A DNA stretch of 64,000 nucleotides from Saccharibacillus soli (lineage in GTDB: Bacteria; Bacillota; Bacilli; Paenibacillales; Paenibacillaceae): assembly GCA_002189105.1 (NCBI GenBank), contig NIOB01000001.1, forward strand, positions 1,550,001-1,614,000, given 5' to 3'. The position numbers and the translations under genes were made by a program. Shown here piece after piece: positions 1 to 11,666 of the stretch. Under the pieces are notes generated by a model. That model had not been told where the DNA came from. It worked only from the letters and a program-made list of their open reading frames with translations, and searched no databases. Every line of letters starts with the position of its first letter. The stretch's first letter is position 1.

Positions 1-126
1 CCATCAATCCCTCTATTTTTGGAAAAAACCAAAATATACGCGGGAAATAGATGATTTAAGTGGATAATTGGACTTATTCGGCGTTTTTTCGGAAATCAAA
101 AAGAAATAAGGGGATTCATGGACTTA

Positions 127-296
127 TTTGACCAGAAGCTGGTTGCTGAGCGTAGCGCTGACGTTTGACAGTCGAGCGTTGACTGTTGACCGCAGCGTTG
201 ACTCCAGGCCGCCGACCATTGACCGCTGACGTTTGACCGTTAACCGTTGACCGCCGACCTTAGCGCCAACCGTTGACCACTCACCGCTCACCGCAT
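127..296. repeat. Degenerate TTGAC-rich short-period repeat
   Basis: About 170 bases in which TTGAC recurs nine times, mostly within TTGACCG or TTGACCGC, interleaved with related words such as CTGACG, TTAACCG and CTCACCGC. The copies are irregularly spaced, so this is a decayed short-period repeat and not a clean tandem array. It lies beyond the 3' end of the aldo/keto reductase gene. The rest of bases 1-445 shows no convincing gene. An 89-residue minus-strand reading frame through the repeat only reflects the repetition. Function unknown; it could be replication-slippage debris or a cluster of protein-binding sites. Confidence 0.6.
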
Positions 297-445
297 CCAC
301 CTTTATCGACCACGCCAAAACGGCTGCATATCTCACACAGCCGTTCTTGATCTCGCACTCATTTCTCACGTTTCCCCACTCACTGATCTCCACTCTTTGC
401 TTACTTATTGTTGCCCTCTATTCTTGCTCGCTACCTCGCCCTGCT

Positions 446-1426
446 TCAGCTATGCCCAATCACCGCGTGCGGCACATAGGGTTCTTCCAGGCGCCGAATC
501 TCTTCATCCGTCAAAAGAATCGACAAGGCAGCCACAGCATCATCAAGATGATGAGGCTTGGTAGCGCCTACGATAGGAGCGGTCACGGCGCTTTTTTGCA
601 GCACCCAGGCCAGGGCGATCTGCGCACGCGGCACACCTCGTTCCTCTGCAACTTTGGCTACCGCTTCAACCACCCGGCGGTCTGCCGCCTCCGTCTGGTC
701 ATACAACGTCCGGCCAAAAGCATCGTTCTCCGAACGCTTGCTGCTCTCCTCCCAATCGCGGGTTAGGCGCCCACGTGCCAGCGGACTCCACGGAATGACG
801 CCGACTCCCTCTGATTCGCATAGCGGCAGCATCTCCCTTTCTTCCTCCCGGTAGAGCAGATTGACGTAATTCTGCATGCTGACGAACTTTGTCCAACCAT
901 GAATTTCCGCCGTATGCTGCGCTTTGAGGAACTGCCAGGCAAACATCGAGGAGGCACCGATATATCGGGCCTTCCCCGCTTTGACCACATCATGCAATGC
1001 CTCCATCGTCTCTTCGATTGGCGTGTGCGGGTCCCAGCGATGAATCTGGTACAAGTCCACATAATCCATGCCCAGCCGCTGCAAACTATGGTCAATCTCA
1101 CTCAGAATCGCCTTCCGAGACAGTCCCCCACCATTGGGACCCGGCCGCATTCGTCCATGTACCTTGGTCGCCACTACCACTTCGTCGCGGTTGGCAAAAT
1201 CTTTTAACGCCCGACCGACAATCTCCTCACTCGTTCCATCCGAATAGACGTTAGCCGTATCGAAGAAATTGATGCCCAGTTCGAGCGCTTTTTGAATAAA
1301 AGGACGACTTTCTTCTTCGTTTAACGTCCATGCGTGGGCTCCCCGATCCGCAAGACCATAACTCATACAGCCCAGACACAATCGGGAGACGTCCATGCCG
1401 GTTTTGCCCAGTTTGATGTAATCCAT
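446..1426 (-). CDS. Aldo/keto reductase
   Basis: A 326-residue NADPH-dependent oxidoreductase of the aldo/keto reductase superfamily, predicted to be a cytoplasmic (beta/alpha)8 barrel that reduces aldehydes or ketones. Visible are the N-terminal YIKLGKTGMDVSRLCLG strand, the FFDTANVY segment with the catalytic Asp and Tyr, ATKVHG with the active-site Lys, and DLYQIHRWD with the active-site His. IPWSPLARG and ITAPIVGATK-like segments near the C terminus fit cofactor binding. Translation probably starts at the ATG at 1426: an AGGAG lies 11 bases upstream, and a GTG four codons earlier would overlap that site. Length is normal. The substrate cannot be told from sequence. The methyltransferase gene lies about 115 bases upstream on the same strand. 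Confidence 0.88.
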   Translation of the reverse strand: MDYIKLGKTGMDVSRLCLGCMSYGLADRGAHAWTLNEEESRPFIQKALELGINFFDTANVYSDGTSEEIVGRALKDFANRDEVVVATKVHGRMRPGPNGGGLSRKAILSEIDHSLQRLGMDYVDLYQIHRWDPHTPIEETMEALHDVVKAGKARYIGASSMFAWQFLKAQHTAEIHGWTKFVSMQNYVNLLYREEEREMLPLCESEGVGVIPWSPLARGRLTRDWEESSKRSENDAFGRTLYDQTEAADRRVVEAVAKVAEERGVPRAQIALAWVLQKSAVTAPIVGATKPHHLDDAVAALSILLTDEEIRRLEEPYVPHAVIGHS

Positions 1427-1540
1427 TTTTTCATCCACTCCTTTTCTTTTGGTTTTTGATAAGACGATTGAAGCTGTACAGACGCGCCTCTGCTGCCACG
1501 ACGCGCTGATTCGCCGCTTTCGCAGCTTCCAGTCAGTGGG

Positions 1541-2140
1541 CTACACCAGCAGATCCAGTGGATGACGGCGGACGTGATAGACATAGACCTTCGTGCGATG
1601 GAGATCGCCGCAGACTGTGACCGATTCCGGGTCCCAATCCTCAAAGGCAAAAAAGACACTTACGACTTTGGTTCCTTCCTCTGCTCTCTCCCACAGAATG
1701 GGACCCAGACGCCGCATCGCTGCCGGGTGCAGATAGCAGACCACGACATTCGCCTGTTCATACGGATAAACAAACAAATCGCCTCGTCGAAACGTCAAGC
1801 GCGACTTGGGCAGCCGATTGCCCCAGCCCAGCAGACGCGAGAACAGCAGCGGAACCCATGAATTCTCTACACCGGTGATCCGGCAGCGCGGAAACCGTCG
1901 GGCCAGGTTCACCGCAAGTGTACCGAAACCCGATCCGGCCTCTACAATCTCACTTCCTTCCGAAAGTTGGCCAATCTCCCGCATGACCATACGCCGCACA
2001 AGGCGGCTGGTCGGCATGGGCGTAATGCCGTTGCGCACGCTGGTGACAAAGATCAGCAGAAAGGCCAACAGCACGACAGCCGTTAACGTCCAGCTCAGTA
2101 TTCCATACAAATCACCGTGCAAGCCCTTCCTCCTCTCCAT
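1541..2140 (-). CDS. Membrane-anchored class I SAM-dependent methyltransferase
   Basis: A 199-residue protein with one hydrophobic segment near the N terminus (about residues 15-33, LSWTLTAVVLLAFLLIFV) followed by a compact Rossmann-type methyltransferase fold. The SAM-binding motif I is EIVEAGSGFGTLAVNLA (about residues 65-81), followed by an acidic strand end, ITGVEN. A later VVVCYLHPAAM strand fits motif IV. The protein is short for a methyltransferase and lacks an obvious substrate-recognition domain. Its target is unknown; the membrane anchor suggests a membrane or lipid-associated substrate, which is inference. GGAG lies four bases before the ATG at 2140. Confidence 0.72.
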   Translation of the reverse strand: MERRKGLHGDLYGILSWTLTAVVLLAFLLIFVTSVRNGITPMPTSRLVRRMVMREIGQLSEGSEIVEAGSGFGTLAVNLARRFPRCRITGVENSWVPLLFSRLLGWGNRLPKSRLTFRRGDLFVYPYEQANVVVCYLHPAAMRRLGPILWERAEEGTKVVSVFFAFEDWDPESVTVCGDLHRTKVYVYHVRRHPLDLLV

Positions 2141-2349
2141 TATTCTCCATATTCTGGATTACGAAGTTCCCCTAGTATCATAACCCTTTTGGCTCTGCAT
2201 CGCCCCACAGTCTTGAACACCGGGAAGATTAAGGGTACAGAAGGCATTCCATTCAAGACTTTGTTTGCGAACTTTCTACATTTCCTTGAATTCGACTCAT
2301 TTTATTGCGAAAATCGAACAGTGAGTTTTTATTTCAGGACAAAGTTTTT

Positions 2350-3093
2350 ATGATGAAGATGGAAGGAATGAATCTTGTGCATGTCAAAACCTGGCGCAGC
2401 GGCGTACTCCTGCTGCTGTGCATGTCAGCTGGAATCATTGATGTCATCGGCTATATTCATCTTGGTCGAGTCTTTACAGCCAATATGACCGGAAATATCG
2501 TCATTATCGGCATGTCATTCGCCCACGTGGCGGAATTGTCCATTCTGCGTGCGGCGCTGGCCTGTCTGGGCTTCATTGTCGGTAATGCAGCGGCCGCTGT
2601 GCTGCTAAGTGGCAACCAAGCCAAGAGCTTCTGGCCTGCCCGAGTCACCGTTATTCTGGCGATCGAATTGGTGTTTTATCTGATCTTTGCAGGGACAGCC
2701 AGACCGGAGATGAGCGAATCGATGCTGCATCTGCTGATTATCCTGCTTAGTGTAGCGATGGGGATGCAGACAACAGCCGCACGCAAACTGGGCATCGCGG
2801 GCATCTCAACGACGGTTCTGACCAACAATCTGGCCAGCGTGATTGAAGATCTGGTCGCCTTCTTCCGCAAAAGATTCGGGGGAATGGCCAAACGAGCACC
2901 CATTGGCGGAGAAACCTGGCTTCGATTGATGGCGGTAGTAATCTATTGCTTTGGCGCTCTGGTCGCCGGCGTGGCTGAAGTCCATCTGCCGTTTAGCGCA
3001 ATCTGGATTCCCATTCTTATCACGGCTTTGGTTCTGATCGTAGCCCTGAGCTTGTTTCGAGGCCGGGATGCCAATGGGGATCGTACGCTTTAA
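2350..3093 (+). CDS. YoaK family (DUF1275) membrane protein
   Basis: A 247-residue integral membrane protein with about six hydrophobic segments. It carries the family signature near the N terminus: a CMSAGIIDVIGYIHLGRVFTAN helix followed by MTGNIVIIG. Members are widespread in bacteria and their function is not established; small-molecule transport has been suggested. The ATG at 2350 is chosen because AGGA lies 11 bases upstream. The reading frame stays open to a TTG at 2305, which has no better ribosome-binding site, and an ATG at 2368 has GGAAGGA too close to it. A rho-independent terminator follows the stop, so this is a one-gene unit. Confidence 0.8.
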   Translation: MMKMEGMNLVHVKTWRSGVLLLLCMSAGIIDVIGYIHLGRVFTANMTGNIVIIGMSFAHVAELSILRAALACLGFIVGNAAAAVLLSGNQAKSFWPARVTVILAIELVFYLIFAGTARPEMSESMLHLLIILLSVAMGMQTTAARKLGIAGISTTVLTNNLASVIEDLVAFFRKRFGGMAKRAPIGGETWLRLMAVVIYCFGALVAGVAEVHLPFSAIWIPILITALVLIVALSLFRGRDANGDRTL

Positions 3094-3155
3094 GAGTCGT
3101 ACAGGAGAAAATTACCACATCATTCTGTCTATTCTTTCTTAATGCTTCCATAAGA

Positions 3156-3184
3156 ACAGAGCTGCATAGCGGCTCTGTTTTTTT
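3156..3184 (+). terminator. Rho-independent terminator of the YoaK-like gene
   Basis: Inverted repeat ACAGAGC / GCTCTGT followed immediately by a run of seven T residues, 63 bases after the stop codon of the upstream gene. Confidence 0.85.
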
Positions 3185-3381
3185 GTCATGTCAACAAATC
3201 GTCCCTTTTCTCAATAAGAGATGCCTTTTATTCCCAAGTACCTGGATGTCCCACAATCAAAGCAACTTTACTCAAGCAACAGGCCTGTTAACCTTTCTGT
3301 CATGAACATACACTTGGGTTATGGACGAGCCGCTATCGATTGTCGGCCATTCCCATTCAAACTGGCGGAAAGGGTGATTGC

Positions 3382-4587
3382 ATGGAAAAATGGAACGCAA
3401 GGCTGTCGGAGCTTGAGGAAACGATGATCGAATGGAGACGTCATATGCACCGCAATCCGGAACTATCCTTCCACGAAACGGCAACTGCGGCGTTTGTCGC
3501 CGAGAAGCTGATCGAATTTGGTGGCATTGAAGTTCGTACCGGAGTAGGAGGCAACGGAGTTGTCGGAACGATTCGCGGCGGCAAGCCAGGGAAGACGATT
3601 GCACTGCGTGCTGATTTCGATGCACTGCCCATTCAGGACGAGAAAGAAGTTCCGTACAGATCGACGGTCCCCGGCGTGATGCACGCCTGCGGACATGATG
3701 GTCATACCGCTGCGCTGCTGGCGGTCGCCAAGATCCTGAGCGAGTACCGCGAGGAACTGCCTGGAACCATCGTCCTGCTGCATCAGCATGCCGAAGAAGC
3801 ACCTCCAGGCGGTGCCAGGAGCATGATTGAAGACGGCTGCCTCGATGGTGTTGATGAAGTCTATGGGATTCATCTGGCCTCTCTACAGCCGTATGGGACC
3901 ATCGGATACAAGCATGGCTATCTGACCGCAAGTGCCGATCTGTTCGAGATTCTGATTCAGGGCAAAGGCGGACACGGGGCATCGCCGCATCAAACGATCG
4001 ACGCGGTTGCTCTTGGCGCCCAATTGATTACCGAGCTTCAACTGCTGGTCAGCCGCCGGGTTGATCCGCTGCACCCCGCCGTGCTTACGGTTGGCTCCTT
4101 CCATGCCGGCTCTGCGCATAATGTCATCGCTGACCAGGCGAAGATGACGGGTACGGTTCGCACCTTCCAGGAAGAGGCACGCGACCGGATTCAAGCGGGG
4201 ATTCAGGCGCTCACCGAAGGATTATGCCATTCTTTTGAAGCCACCTGCAAAGTCGATTACCTGCGAGGCTACCCGGCGACCTTCAATCATCAGAAGGAAA
4301 CGGATGAGGTTATCCGAATACTGAATGACAAGGAGATTGCCAAACTGGTCGAACTTCCGGCCATGATGGGCGGTGAAGATTTCTCTTACTATCTTCAGGA
4401 GAAACCAGGCACCTTCATTATGGTTGGAGCAGCTTTTGCAGACCGGGAGAACTTCCCCCATCACCATCCCAAGTTTGACTTTGACGAACGCGCTTTGATG
4501 ATGTCCGCCCGAGCTTTCCTCGCCATTGTAGATGGACGACTGAATACTACTTCCGAACCTACGGAAGCAGAGACTGCTTCCGTATAA
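3382..4587 (+). CDS. M20 family amidohydrolase (N-acyl amino acid deacylase type)
   Basis: A 401-residue zinc metallohydrolase of the M20D group (hippurate hydrolase, N-acetylcysteine deacetylase and YxeP relatives), expected to split N-acyl amino acids in the cytoplasm. Metal-site and catalytic motifs are present: HMHRNPELSFHE near the N terminus, DFDALP, ACGHDGHTA with metal-binding His and Asp, HQHAEEAPPGG with the catalytic Glu pair, GKGGHGASPHQ in the dimerisation domain, and GGEDFSYY near the C terminus. The ATG at 3382 is preceded by AAAGGGTGA. The gene converges on a two-component pair. An AbgB-like relative closes the peptide ABC operon 9 kb away, suggesting a shared role in use of acylated amino acids or peptides (inference). 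The exact substrate is not determinable. Confidence 0.85.
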   Translation: MEKWNARLSELEETMIEWRRHMHRNPELSFHETATAAFVAEKLIEFGGIEVRTGVGGNGVVGTIRGGKPGKTIALRADFDALPIQDEKEVPYRSTVPGVMHACGHDGHTAALLAVAKILSEYREELPGTIVLLHQHAEEAPPGGARSMIEDGCLDGVDEVYGIHLASLQPYGTIGYKHGYLTASADLFEILIQGKGGHGASPHQTIDAVALGAQLITELQLLVSRRVDPLHPAVLTVGSFHAGSAHNVIADQAKMTGTVRTFQEEARDRIQAGIQALTEGLCHSFEATCKVDYLRGYPATFNHQKETDEVIRILNDKEIAKLVELPAMMGGEDFSYYLQEKPGTFIMVGAAFADRENFPHHHPKFDFDERALMMSARAFLAIVDGRLNTTSEPTEAETASV

Positions 4588-4644
4588 AGGAACACCCTAC
4601 CGACCAAAACGATAAGTCAGAGCCATAACTCGAAACCATAAGCC

Positions 4645-4677
4645 AAAAAGCCGGACTCCTGTGGAATCCGGCTTTTT
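4645..4677. terminator. Bidirectional terminator between convergent genes
   Basis: AAAAAGCCGGA / TCCGGCTTTTT, an 11-bp stem with T runs on both strands. It lies between the amidohydrolase (+) and the response regulator (-). Confidence 0.9.
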
Positions 4678-4697
4678 GACTTCTATAAACCCAACTT

Positions 4698-5468
4698 CTA
4701 TAATCCCAATCCCTGACGAAATTCCCGTGGGGTCTTCCCGAATCGACGCTTGAATGAACGGGTAAAGTTCTTGGGGTTCTGATACCCAACCGCTTCGCTG
4801 ACCTCATAGGTTCGGCAGTCTCCCTGCTCCAGCATATCGGCTGCGCGGCTCATGCGTACGTCGTTCAGATATTCCGAAAAGTTGATGCCCGTCTTCTGCT
4901 TGAAGTATTTGCTCACATAGGTAGGGTTCATGCGCACCGCAAGCGCCGAACCTTCCAGAGACGCTTCCGAACAGTTCTCTTCAATATAACGCACGATCCG
5001 CATGATGATGGGATCATCTGCTCCTTTCTCCAGCCGTATAGCCCCGGCAGCCTCGACTGATGCGGATTGTGGCGCAAGAACCGGCTGTAACTCCAGGTCT
5101 AAGGTTTGCTTGAGCGTCGTAAAAATTCCTTTGAGTTCCTGATAGCGCGTCGGCTTAAGAATATAACTGCGCACCCCAAATTCCATGGCTCGGCAGGCAG
5201 CATCGAAGTCTCGATGAGCGCTTAAAAATACGATCCGAGGCGAAGTTTTTTGTTTATGCAAGTATTCGGCCACCTCAATCCCGGTCATTACAGGCATCAT
5301 GACATCACACAGCAGGACATCCACCGAATGGCAGCCGATATACTCCAGAGCCTCCAGACCGTTCTGCGCATATCCGTCCACTACGAATCCCAGCTCATCC
5401 CACGGAAAGTAATTTCCCAATCCATGTCTGATTTCTGCCTCGTCATCCGCAATCAGCAGCTTGTACAT
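4698..5468 (-). CDS. YesN-type response regulator, AraC-family output domain
   Basis: A 256-residue response regulator. The receiver domain (about residues 1-120) has the acidic pair D8-D9, the phospho-acceptor D55 in CDVMMP, the conserved FLSAH switch region and a KPT lysine. The C-terminal 100 residues form two AraC helix-turn-helix motifs ending in FGKTPREFR. Phosphorylation by the adjacent kinase should allow it to activate target promoters. The start at 5468 is set by AAGGAGG seven bases upstream. The linker is shorter than in many YesN proteins, which exceed 500 residues. The kinase gene is immediately upstream (81-base gap), so they form an operon. Likely targets are the divergent peptide ABC operon or the amidohydrolase, by position only. 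Confidence 0.88.
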   Translation of the reverse strand: MYKLLIADDEAEIRHGLGNYFPWDELGFVVDGYAQNGLEALEYIGCHSVDVLLCDVMMPVMTGIEVAEYLHKQKTSPRIVFLSAHRDFDAACRAMEFGVRSYILKPTRYQELKGIFTTLKQTLDLELQPVLAPQSASVEAAGAIRLEKGADDPIIMRIVRYIEENCSEASLEGSALAVRMNPTYVSKYFKQKTGINFSEYLNDVRMSRAADMLEQGDCRTYEVSEAVGYQNPKNFTRSFKRRFGKTPREFRQGLGL

Positions 5469-5549
5469 GCACAAACCTCCTTTTTTCGACAGATTATATA
5501 ACACTGAATAAGAATCCACAATAGTTTTCCTTGCAGCTTACAGAGAGAT

Positions 5550-7376
5550 TTACACAATCTTTTCATTAGGTTTCAAGAAAATATCCGGAACAGATGAGCT
5601 TTCTTCCATCGTTCTTGGAATCAGAATCTTAACCAGGGTTCCCCTTCCCACTTTGCTCAAGATCTGCAATCCGGATTGTTGTCCATAAGCGAGAATCAAC
5701 CTTTTGTGGGTATTGGATACGCCAATATGCGCAGATTGACCAAAAGGACCATTCAGTTGCCGTCTCACCTCTTCCAGCCGCCGAGCCGTCATTCCCGATC
5801 CATTGTCAGACACCGACAGGCATAATCCTTGTTCCTGTTCATACATTTTGATCTTGATTCTGCCGCCCTGCTGCCCCCGGATTCCGTGAATCAGACTGTT
5901 TTCCACCAGCGGCTGAAGCAGCAGCTTCAACATCTGAATCTCCCGTCCCTGCGCCCGGCAGTCCCAGATGACCTCGAACCGTTCTCCACTGCGCATCTGC
6001 TGAATAGCAATATAAGACTCGGTGTAGCGAATTTCTTCTTCGATCGTGATATATTTCTGCTCCAAGTCCAGCGCGCCCTTCAGAATATCGCCCAACTGTT
6101 CGATCATTCGTGTCAGTTCGTTATCCATTCCTCCTGCCATCGCGGCGGCTTTCCATTTGACCGACTCCAGCGTATTGTGCAAAAAATGAGGATTGATCTG
6201 GGATTGCAGAGCGCTCAACTCCATCAACTCATTGACGGCTTTGCGCTCCGCCAACTGGGTTTTCAGATACTTTTTCTCCAGAAAGTTCGCCAGGATCTGC
6301 TGAATGATATAGCCATTCACATCATCCTTCTCCGCGCGGGTCGCCGGTTCCGTTCCCCGCTCGGCGTCATGCAGCATATCTACGATATGGCGAATATTGC
6401 GAACATCGCGCCTTGCGAAATGCAGGCTTAGACTGATCGCGGCAAGAACGGATAGACCTGCGGCCCATGCGGTATAGATGCCAAGCCGAAGCGGAAGTTC
6501 ATAGAGAGCCGCATTCGGCGTAATCGATGCAAAACGCAGTCCGTAGTCGGGCGATTGCAGTTCGGCTACATCGTAGCCAAGCGAAGACTTTCCATACAGG
6601 TTCTCCGGATGATAGGGGTCGAATCCGATTCCAAAAGGTTCATCGGTTGGCGGGTCTTCAGGGTCTGTTCCCTGGGCGATCACCCGTCCATTCATATCGG
6701 TAATGAGCAGATGCTGGCTGGGCGAGACGGGAAGCTGCGATAGCTGTTCCCTCAGATCATCCAATCGAACATTCAGCACGATCACAGCATCATTCTTCCC
6801 TTCAATATCCAGCATCTGATAGAAAGAGATCACATCCGTTCGGAAGCTGGGCAGACCGTATTTATTGAAAGATCTTGGCTCCGTCCACTGCTTCTTCCGA
6901 TCCGTGCGATGCGCAAGGTATTGGGTGTACCAGCCTGCATCGTACGTATCATCAAATTCCATCATGCCCCCTGTCGTGGATGAAATGAAGCGTCCACGTT
7001 CATTGGCTACATAGACATAGATGGACTCGATGTAGGGCCGGGCGATTGCAGGAGAATCAATGAAGTTCTTGAACGAGGCCAGATCCCGATAATCCTCCGG
7101 GTCAGGCAGCTGCTCGTTCAACATTTTCCGCAGCCGACCAAATTCAAGGGCACTCGACACGGCGTGCATGTGCAGCGTATCCAGCTCCTCAAATAACAGC
7201 TCGACATTTGCACGCATCCGATCCAGCACCCTTCGGTTGGCCGCCTGTGCTTCAACGCCCACATAGTTCTGAATGATTGCAACGGCCAGTCCCCCAAGCA
7301 TAACAAGCGGAATTAACACCGGAAGCATAAATGATGAGAGTCTGCGGACAAAAAAAGCATTGTAAATTTTCTTCAC
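5550..7376 (-). CDS. YesM-type sensor histidine kinase
   Basis: A 608-residue membrane sensor kinase. A first membrane segment lies at about residues 15-33 and a second at about 297-317, enclosing a large extracellular dCache-like sensor domain. A HAMP-type linker follows. The phospho-acceptor region is LQSQINPHFLHNTLE, with the conserved His, and the C-terminal ATPase domain has PLVENSLIHG (N box) and VSDNGSGM (G1 box). This is the standard YesM/LytS-like layout. Translation begins at GTG 7376 with GGGGAG at good spacing; an ATG two bases upstream is out of frame. The gene is divergent from the peptide ABC operon, with 246 bases between. Ligand unknown. Confidence 0.88.
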   Translation of the reverse strand: MKKIYNAFFVRRLSSFMLPVLIPLVMLGGLAVAIIQNYVGVEAQAANRRVLDRMRANVELLFEELDTLHMHAVSSALEFGRLRKMLNEQLPDPEDYRDLASFKNFIDSPAIARPYIESIYVYVANERGRFISSTTGGMMEFDDTYDAGWYTQYLAHRTDRKKQWTEPRSFNKYGLPSFRTDVISFYQMLDIEGKNDAVIVLNVRLDDLREQLSQLPVSPSQHLLITDMNGRVIAQGTDPEDPPTDEPFGIGFDPYHPENLYGKSSLGYDVAELQSPDYGLRFASITPNAALYELPLRLGIYTAWAAGLSVLAAISLSLHFARRDVRNIRHIVDMLHDAERGTEPATRAEKDDVNGYIIQQILANFLEKKYLKTQLAERKAVNELMELSALQSQINPHFLHNTLESVKWKAAAMAGGMDNELTRMIEQLGDILKGALDLEQKYITIEEEIRYTESYIAIQQMRSGERFEVIWDCRAQGREIQMLKLLLQPLVENSLIHGIRGQQGGRIKIKMYEQEQGLCLSVSDNGSGMTARRLEEVRRQLNGPFGQSAHIGVSNTHKRLILAYGQQSGLQILSKVGRGTLVKILIPRTMEESSSVPDIFLKPNEKIV

Positions 7377-7622
7377 ATCACTCTCCCCTTCCTTTGTCGT
7401 ACCCTGACGTTTTACGTCGATTATAGCCGCTTACGCTGCAACGTTAAAGCATAAAAAAAGGGCAGCAAGTACAAGAAATGATCCCTTTCCCGGCTAAAAG
7501 TCCATTTTTCTGCACAAAACAAGCCTCAAATGCCAACCCTCATCACTTTCAGAAAGCATAAATTCTTCTTACAATGAATCCAACAACGAAAGCTATTCTG
7601 ACATTGAGGGGAGCCTGATTCG

Positions 7623-9682
<2,060 letters not shown>

Positions 9683-9714
9683 TTCCAACCTGACTGCAAA
9701 AGGAGGTTTTCCGC

Positions 9715-10665
9715 ATGCTGACTTACATTGCGCGGCGGCTGCTAATCTTCATTCCCGTCCTGCTCGGCATCACCGTCATCAATTTCATCATCGTCAATAT
9801 GGCACCGGGCAACCCGGTTGACATGTACATTGATCCAAACATGTCACCCGACATTATTGAAGCCAAAAAAGAAGCGCTTGGACTGAACGATCCCATCCTC
9901 ATTCAGTATCTCAAATGGCTGGGGACACTGCTGACCGGCGATCTTGGCTACTCGATGAGTTCCTATGCGCCTGTCGCCCAACTGGTCGGTGAGCGGATCA
10001 TGCCAACCGTTACCCTGGGCCTGGCTGCCCTCGTTCTGGCACTGCTGATTGCCATTCCGTTGGGCATCCTCAGCGCCCTCAAGCAGAATACCAAGATTGA
10101 TTATCTGGTGACCGGACTTTCGTTTATCGGAACTTCGATCCCCAACTTCTTCCTCGGTCTGGCTCTTATCTATATCTTCGCTGTTAATCTGGGCGTTCTG
10201 CCAACCGGCGGCATGCAGAAGCTTGGCGGGGACGGAGGGATGTGGGATCGCATCGCGCATATGATTCTGCCTGCGATCGTTCTGGCTACCGCGATTGCCG
10301 GACGTAAAGTACGCTACGTCCGAGCCAGCATGCTGGACGTGCTCAAGCAGGATTATCTGCGAACGGCCCGCTCCAAGGGCGTTCACGAATTCTGGGTGAC
10401 CAACAAACATGCGCTGCGCAATGCCCTGCTTCCTGTCATTACCGTGGTTGGACTGGAGATTCCGCTGCTGCTGGGCGGCGCGATCATCACTGAACAGATC
10501 TTCCAGTGGCCGGGAATCGGACAGCTCACCCTGCAATCCATGATGTCACGTGATTATCCGACCATTATGGCACTCAACCTGATTGCAGCCATCGCCGTAC
10601 TGGGTGCCAACCTGCTCACGGATATTCTCTACTCCGCCGCTGATCCGCGCATCAAAGTTAGCTGA
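9715..10665 (+). CDS. dppB: Peptide ABC transporter permease (DppB type)
   Basis: A 316-residue inner-membrane permease with the DppB/OppB N terminus (MLTYIARRLLIFIPVLLGIT) and about six membrane helices. The cytoplasmic EAA loop reads RTARSKGVHEFWVTNKHALRNALLPV and contacts the ATPases. The C terminus ends in LLTDILYSAADPRIK, typical of the family. AAAGGAGG precedes the ATG at 9715. It forms a heterodimer with the DppC-type protein encoded next. Confidence 0.93.
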   Translation: MLTYIARRLLIFIPVLLGITVINFIIVNMAPGNPVDMYIDPNMSPDIIEAKKEALGLNDPILIQYLKWLGTLLTGDLGYSMSSYAPVAQLVGERIMPTVTLGLAALVLALLIAIPLGILSALKQNTKIDYLVTGLSFIGTSIPNFFLGLALIYIFAVNLGVLPTGGMQKLGGDGGMWDRIAHMILPAIVLATAIAGRKVRYVRASMLDVLKQDYLRTARSKGVHEFWVTNKHALRNALLPVITVVGLEIPLLLGGAIITEQIFQWPGIGQLTLQSMMSRDYPTIMALNLIAAIAVLGANLLTDILYSAADPRIKVS

Positions 10666-10694
10666 CTTTCCATTTTGCCCAGGAGGTGAATTCC

Positions 10695-11606
10695 ATGTCC
10701 ACGACCAAGCTTCAAGCCTTGACGCAGGCTCATGCGCCTGCCATGCCGGAGATCGAAAATACACAGGTGGAAAGCCGGTTCCGGCAGGTCGCCCGGCGCT
10801 TCGCCCGCAACAAGATGGCGGTGATCGGTCTGTTCTTCTGCATCCTGCTGTTTGCAGTAGGCATCTTCGCTCCGCTGCTTCAACCGTATCCACCCGATCA
10901 AGTCACCGGCGACTTCTCGGCGCCGCCAAGCTCCGCGCATCTGCTCGGCACCGATCAGATTGGGCGCGATGTACTCAGTCGGTTGATCTCGGCTGCTCAG
11001 GTCTCCCTGCTCGTCGGATTTGCGACGGTGGCGATTTACGTCGCTTTTGGCACTCTGGTTGGCCTGCTGTCGGCCTACTACGGCGGCTGGATTGATACCC
11101 TCTTCATGCGAATCACCGACATGTTCATGGCTTTTCCGTTCATGATGGTCATTCTGGTCGTAGTCAGCGTGGTGGGGCCAAGCTTGTTTACGATCATCGC
11201 GGTGTTAGCCCTATTCTCCTGGCCCAGCATCGCACGCTTGGTTCGCGGCAGCGTCCTATCACTCAAGCAGGCGGATCATGTACGCGCCGCAGTCTCCCTG
11301 GGACTGAAGACCCCGCGCGTTATCATGCAGCATATTTTCCCGGGGGCACTGGCTCCCATTATCGTCAATGCCACCTTTGGCGTCGCTTCGGCGATTCTCA
11401 CCGAGTCCGGCCTCAGCTTCCTGGGCATGGGCGTACAGCCGCCAACGGCGAGTTGGGGCAATATGCTGAGTGAAGCCCAGTCCATCTCCGTGCTCAGCGA
11501 CCAACCGTGGTTGTGGCTGCCGGCAGGCCTGGCCATTCTGCTCACGGTGCTGGCGATCAACTTCGTCGGTGACGGCCTGCGCGATGCGCTTGATCCCAAG
11601 CAGTAA
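10695..11606 (+). CDS. dppC: Peptide ABC transporter permease (DppC type)
   Basis: A 303-residue permease with the N-terminal cytoplasmic OppC-type leader (RRFARNKMAVIGLFF), a periplasmic-side LLGTDQIGRDVLSRLI motif and about five further helices. The EAA loop includes RAAVSLGLKTPRVIMQHIFP. It pairs with DppB to form the pore. The start is the ATG at 10695, eight bases after AGGAGG; a GTG at 10686 lies inside that ribosome-binding site and is rejected. Confidence 0.93.
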   Translation: MSTTKLQALTQAHAPAMPEIENTQVESRFRQVARRFARNKMAVIGLFFCILLFAVGIFAPLLQPYPPDQVTGDFSAPPSSAHLLGTDQIGRDVLSRLISAAQVSLLVGFATVAIYVAFGTLVGLLSAYYGGWIDTLFMRITDMFMAFPFMMVILVVVSVVGPSLFTIIAVLALFSWPSIARLVRGSVLSLKQADHVRAAVSLGLKTPRVIMQHIFPGALAPIIVNATFGVASAILTESGLSFLGMGVQPPTASWGNMLSEAQSISVLSDQPWLWLPAGLAILLTVLAINFVGDGLRDALDPKQ

Positions 11607-11666
11607 GCAAGACCATCCATCCTCTCGCATCGTCCATTCCATATGTTCAGCCTAAGGGGGCCTATT

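Noticed and set aside
124-393. 89-codon minus-strand frame through the TTGAC repeat
   Set aside because: Its sequence only mirrors the nucleotide repeat, and no convincing ribosome-binding site was seen.
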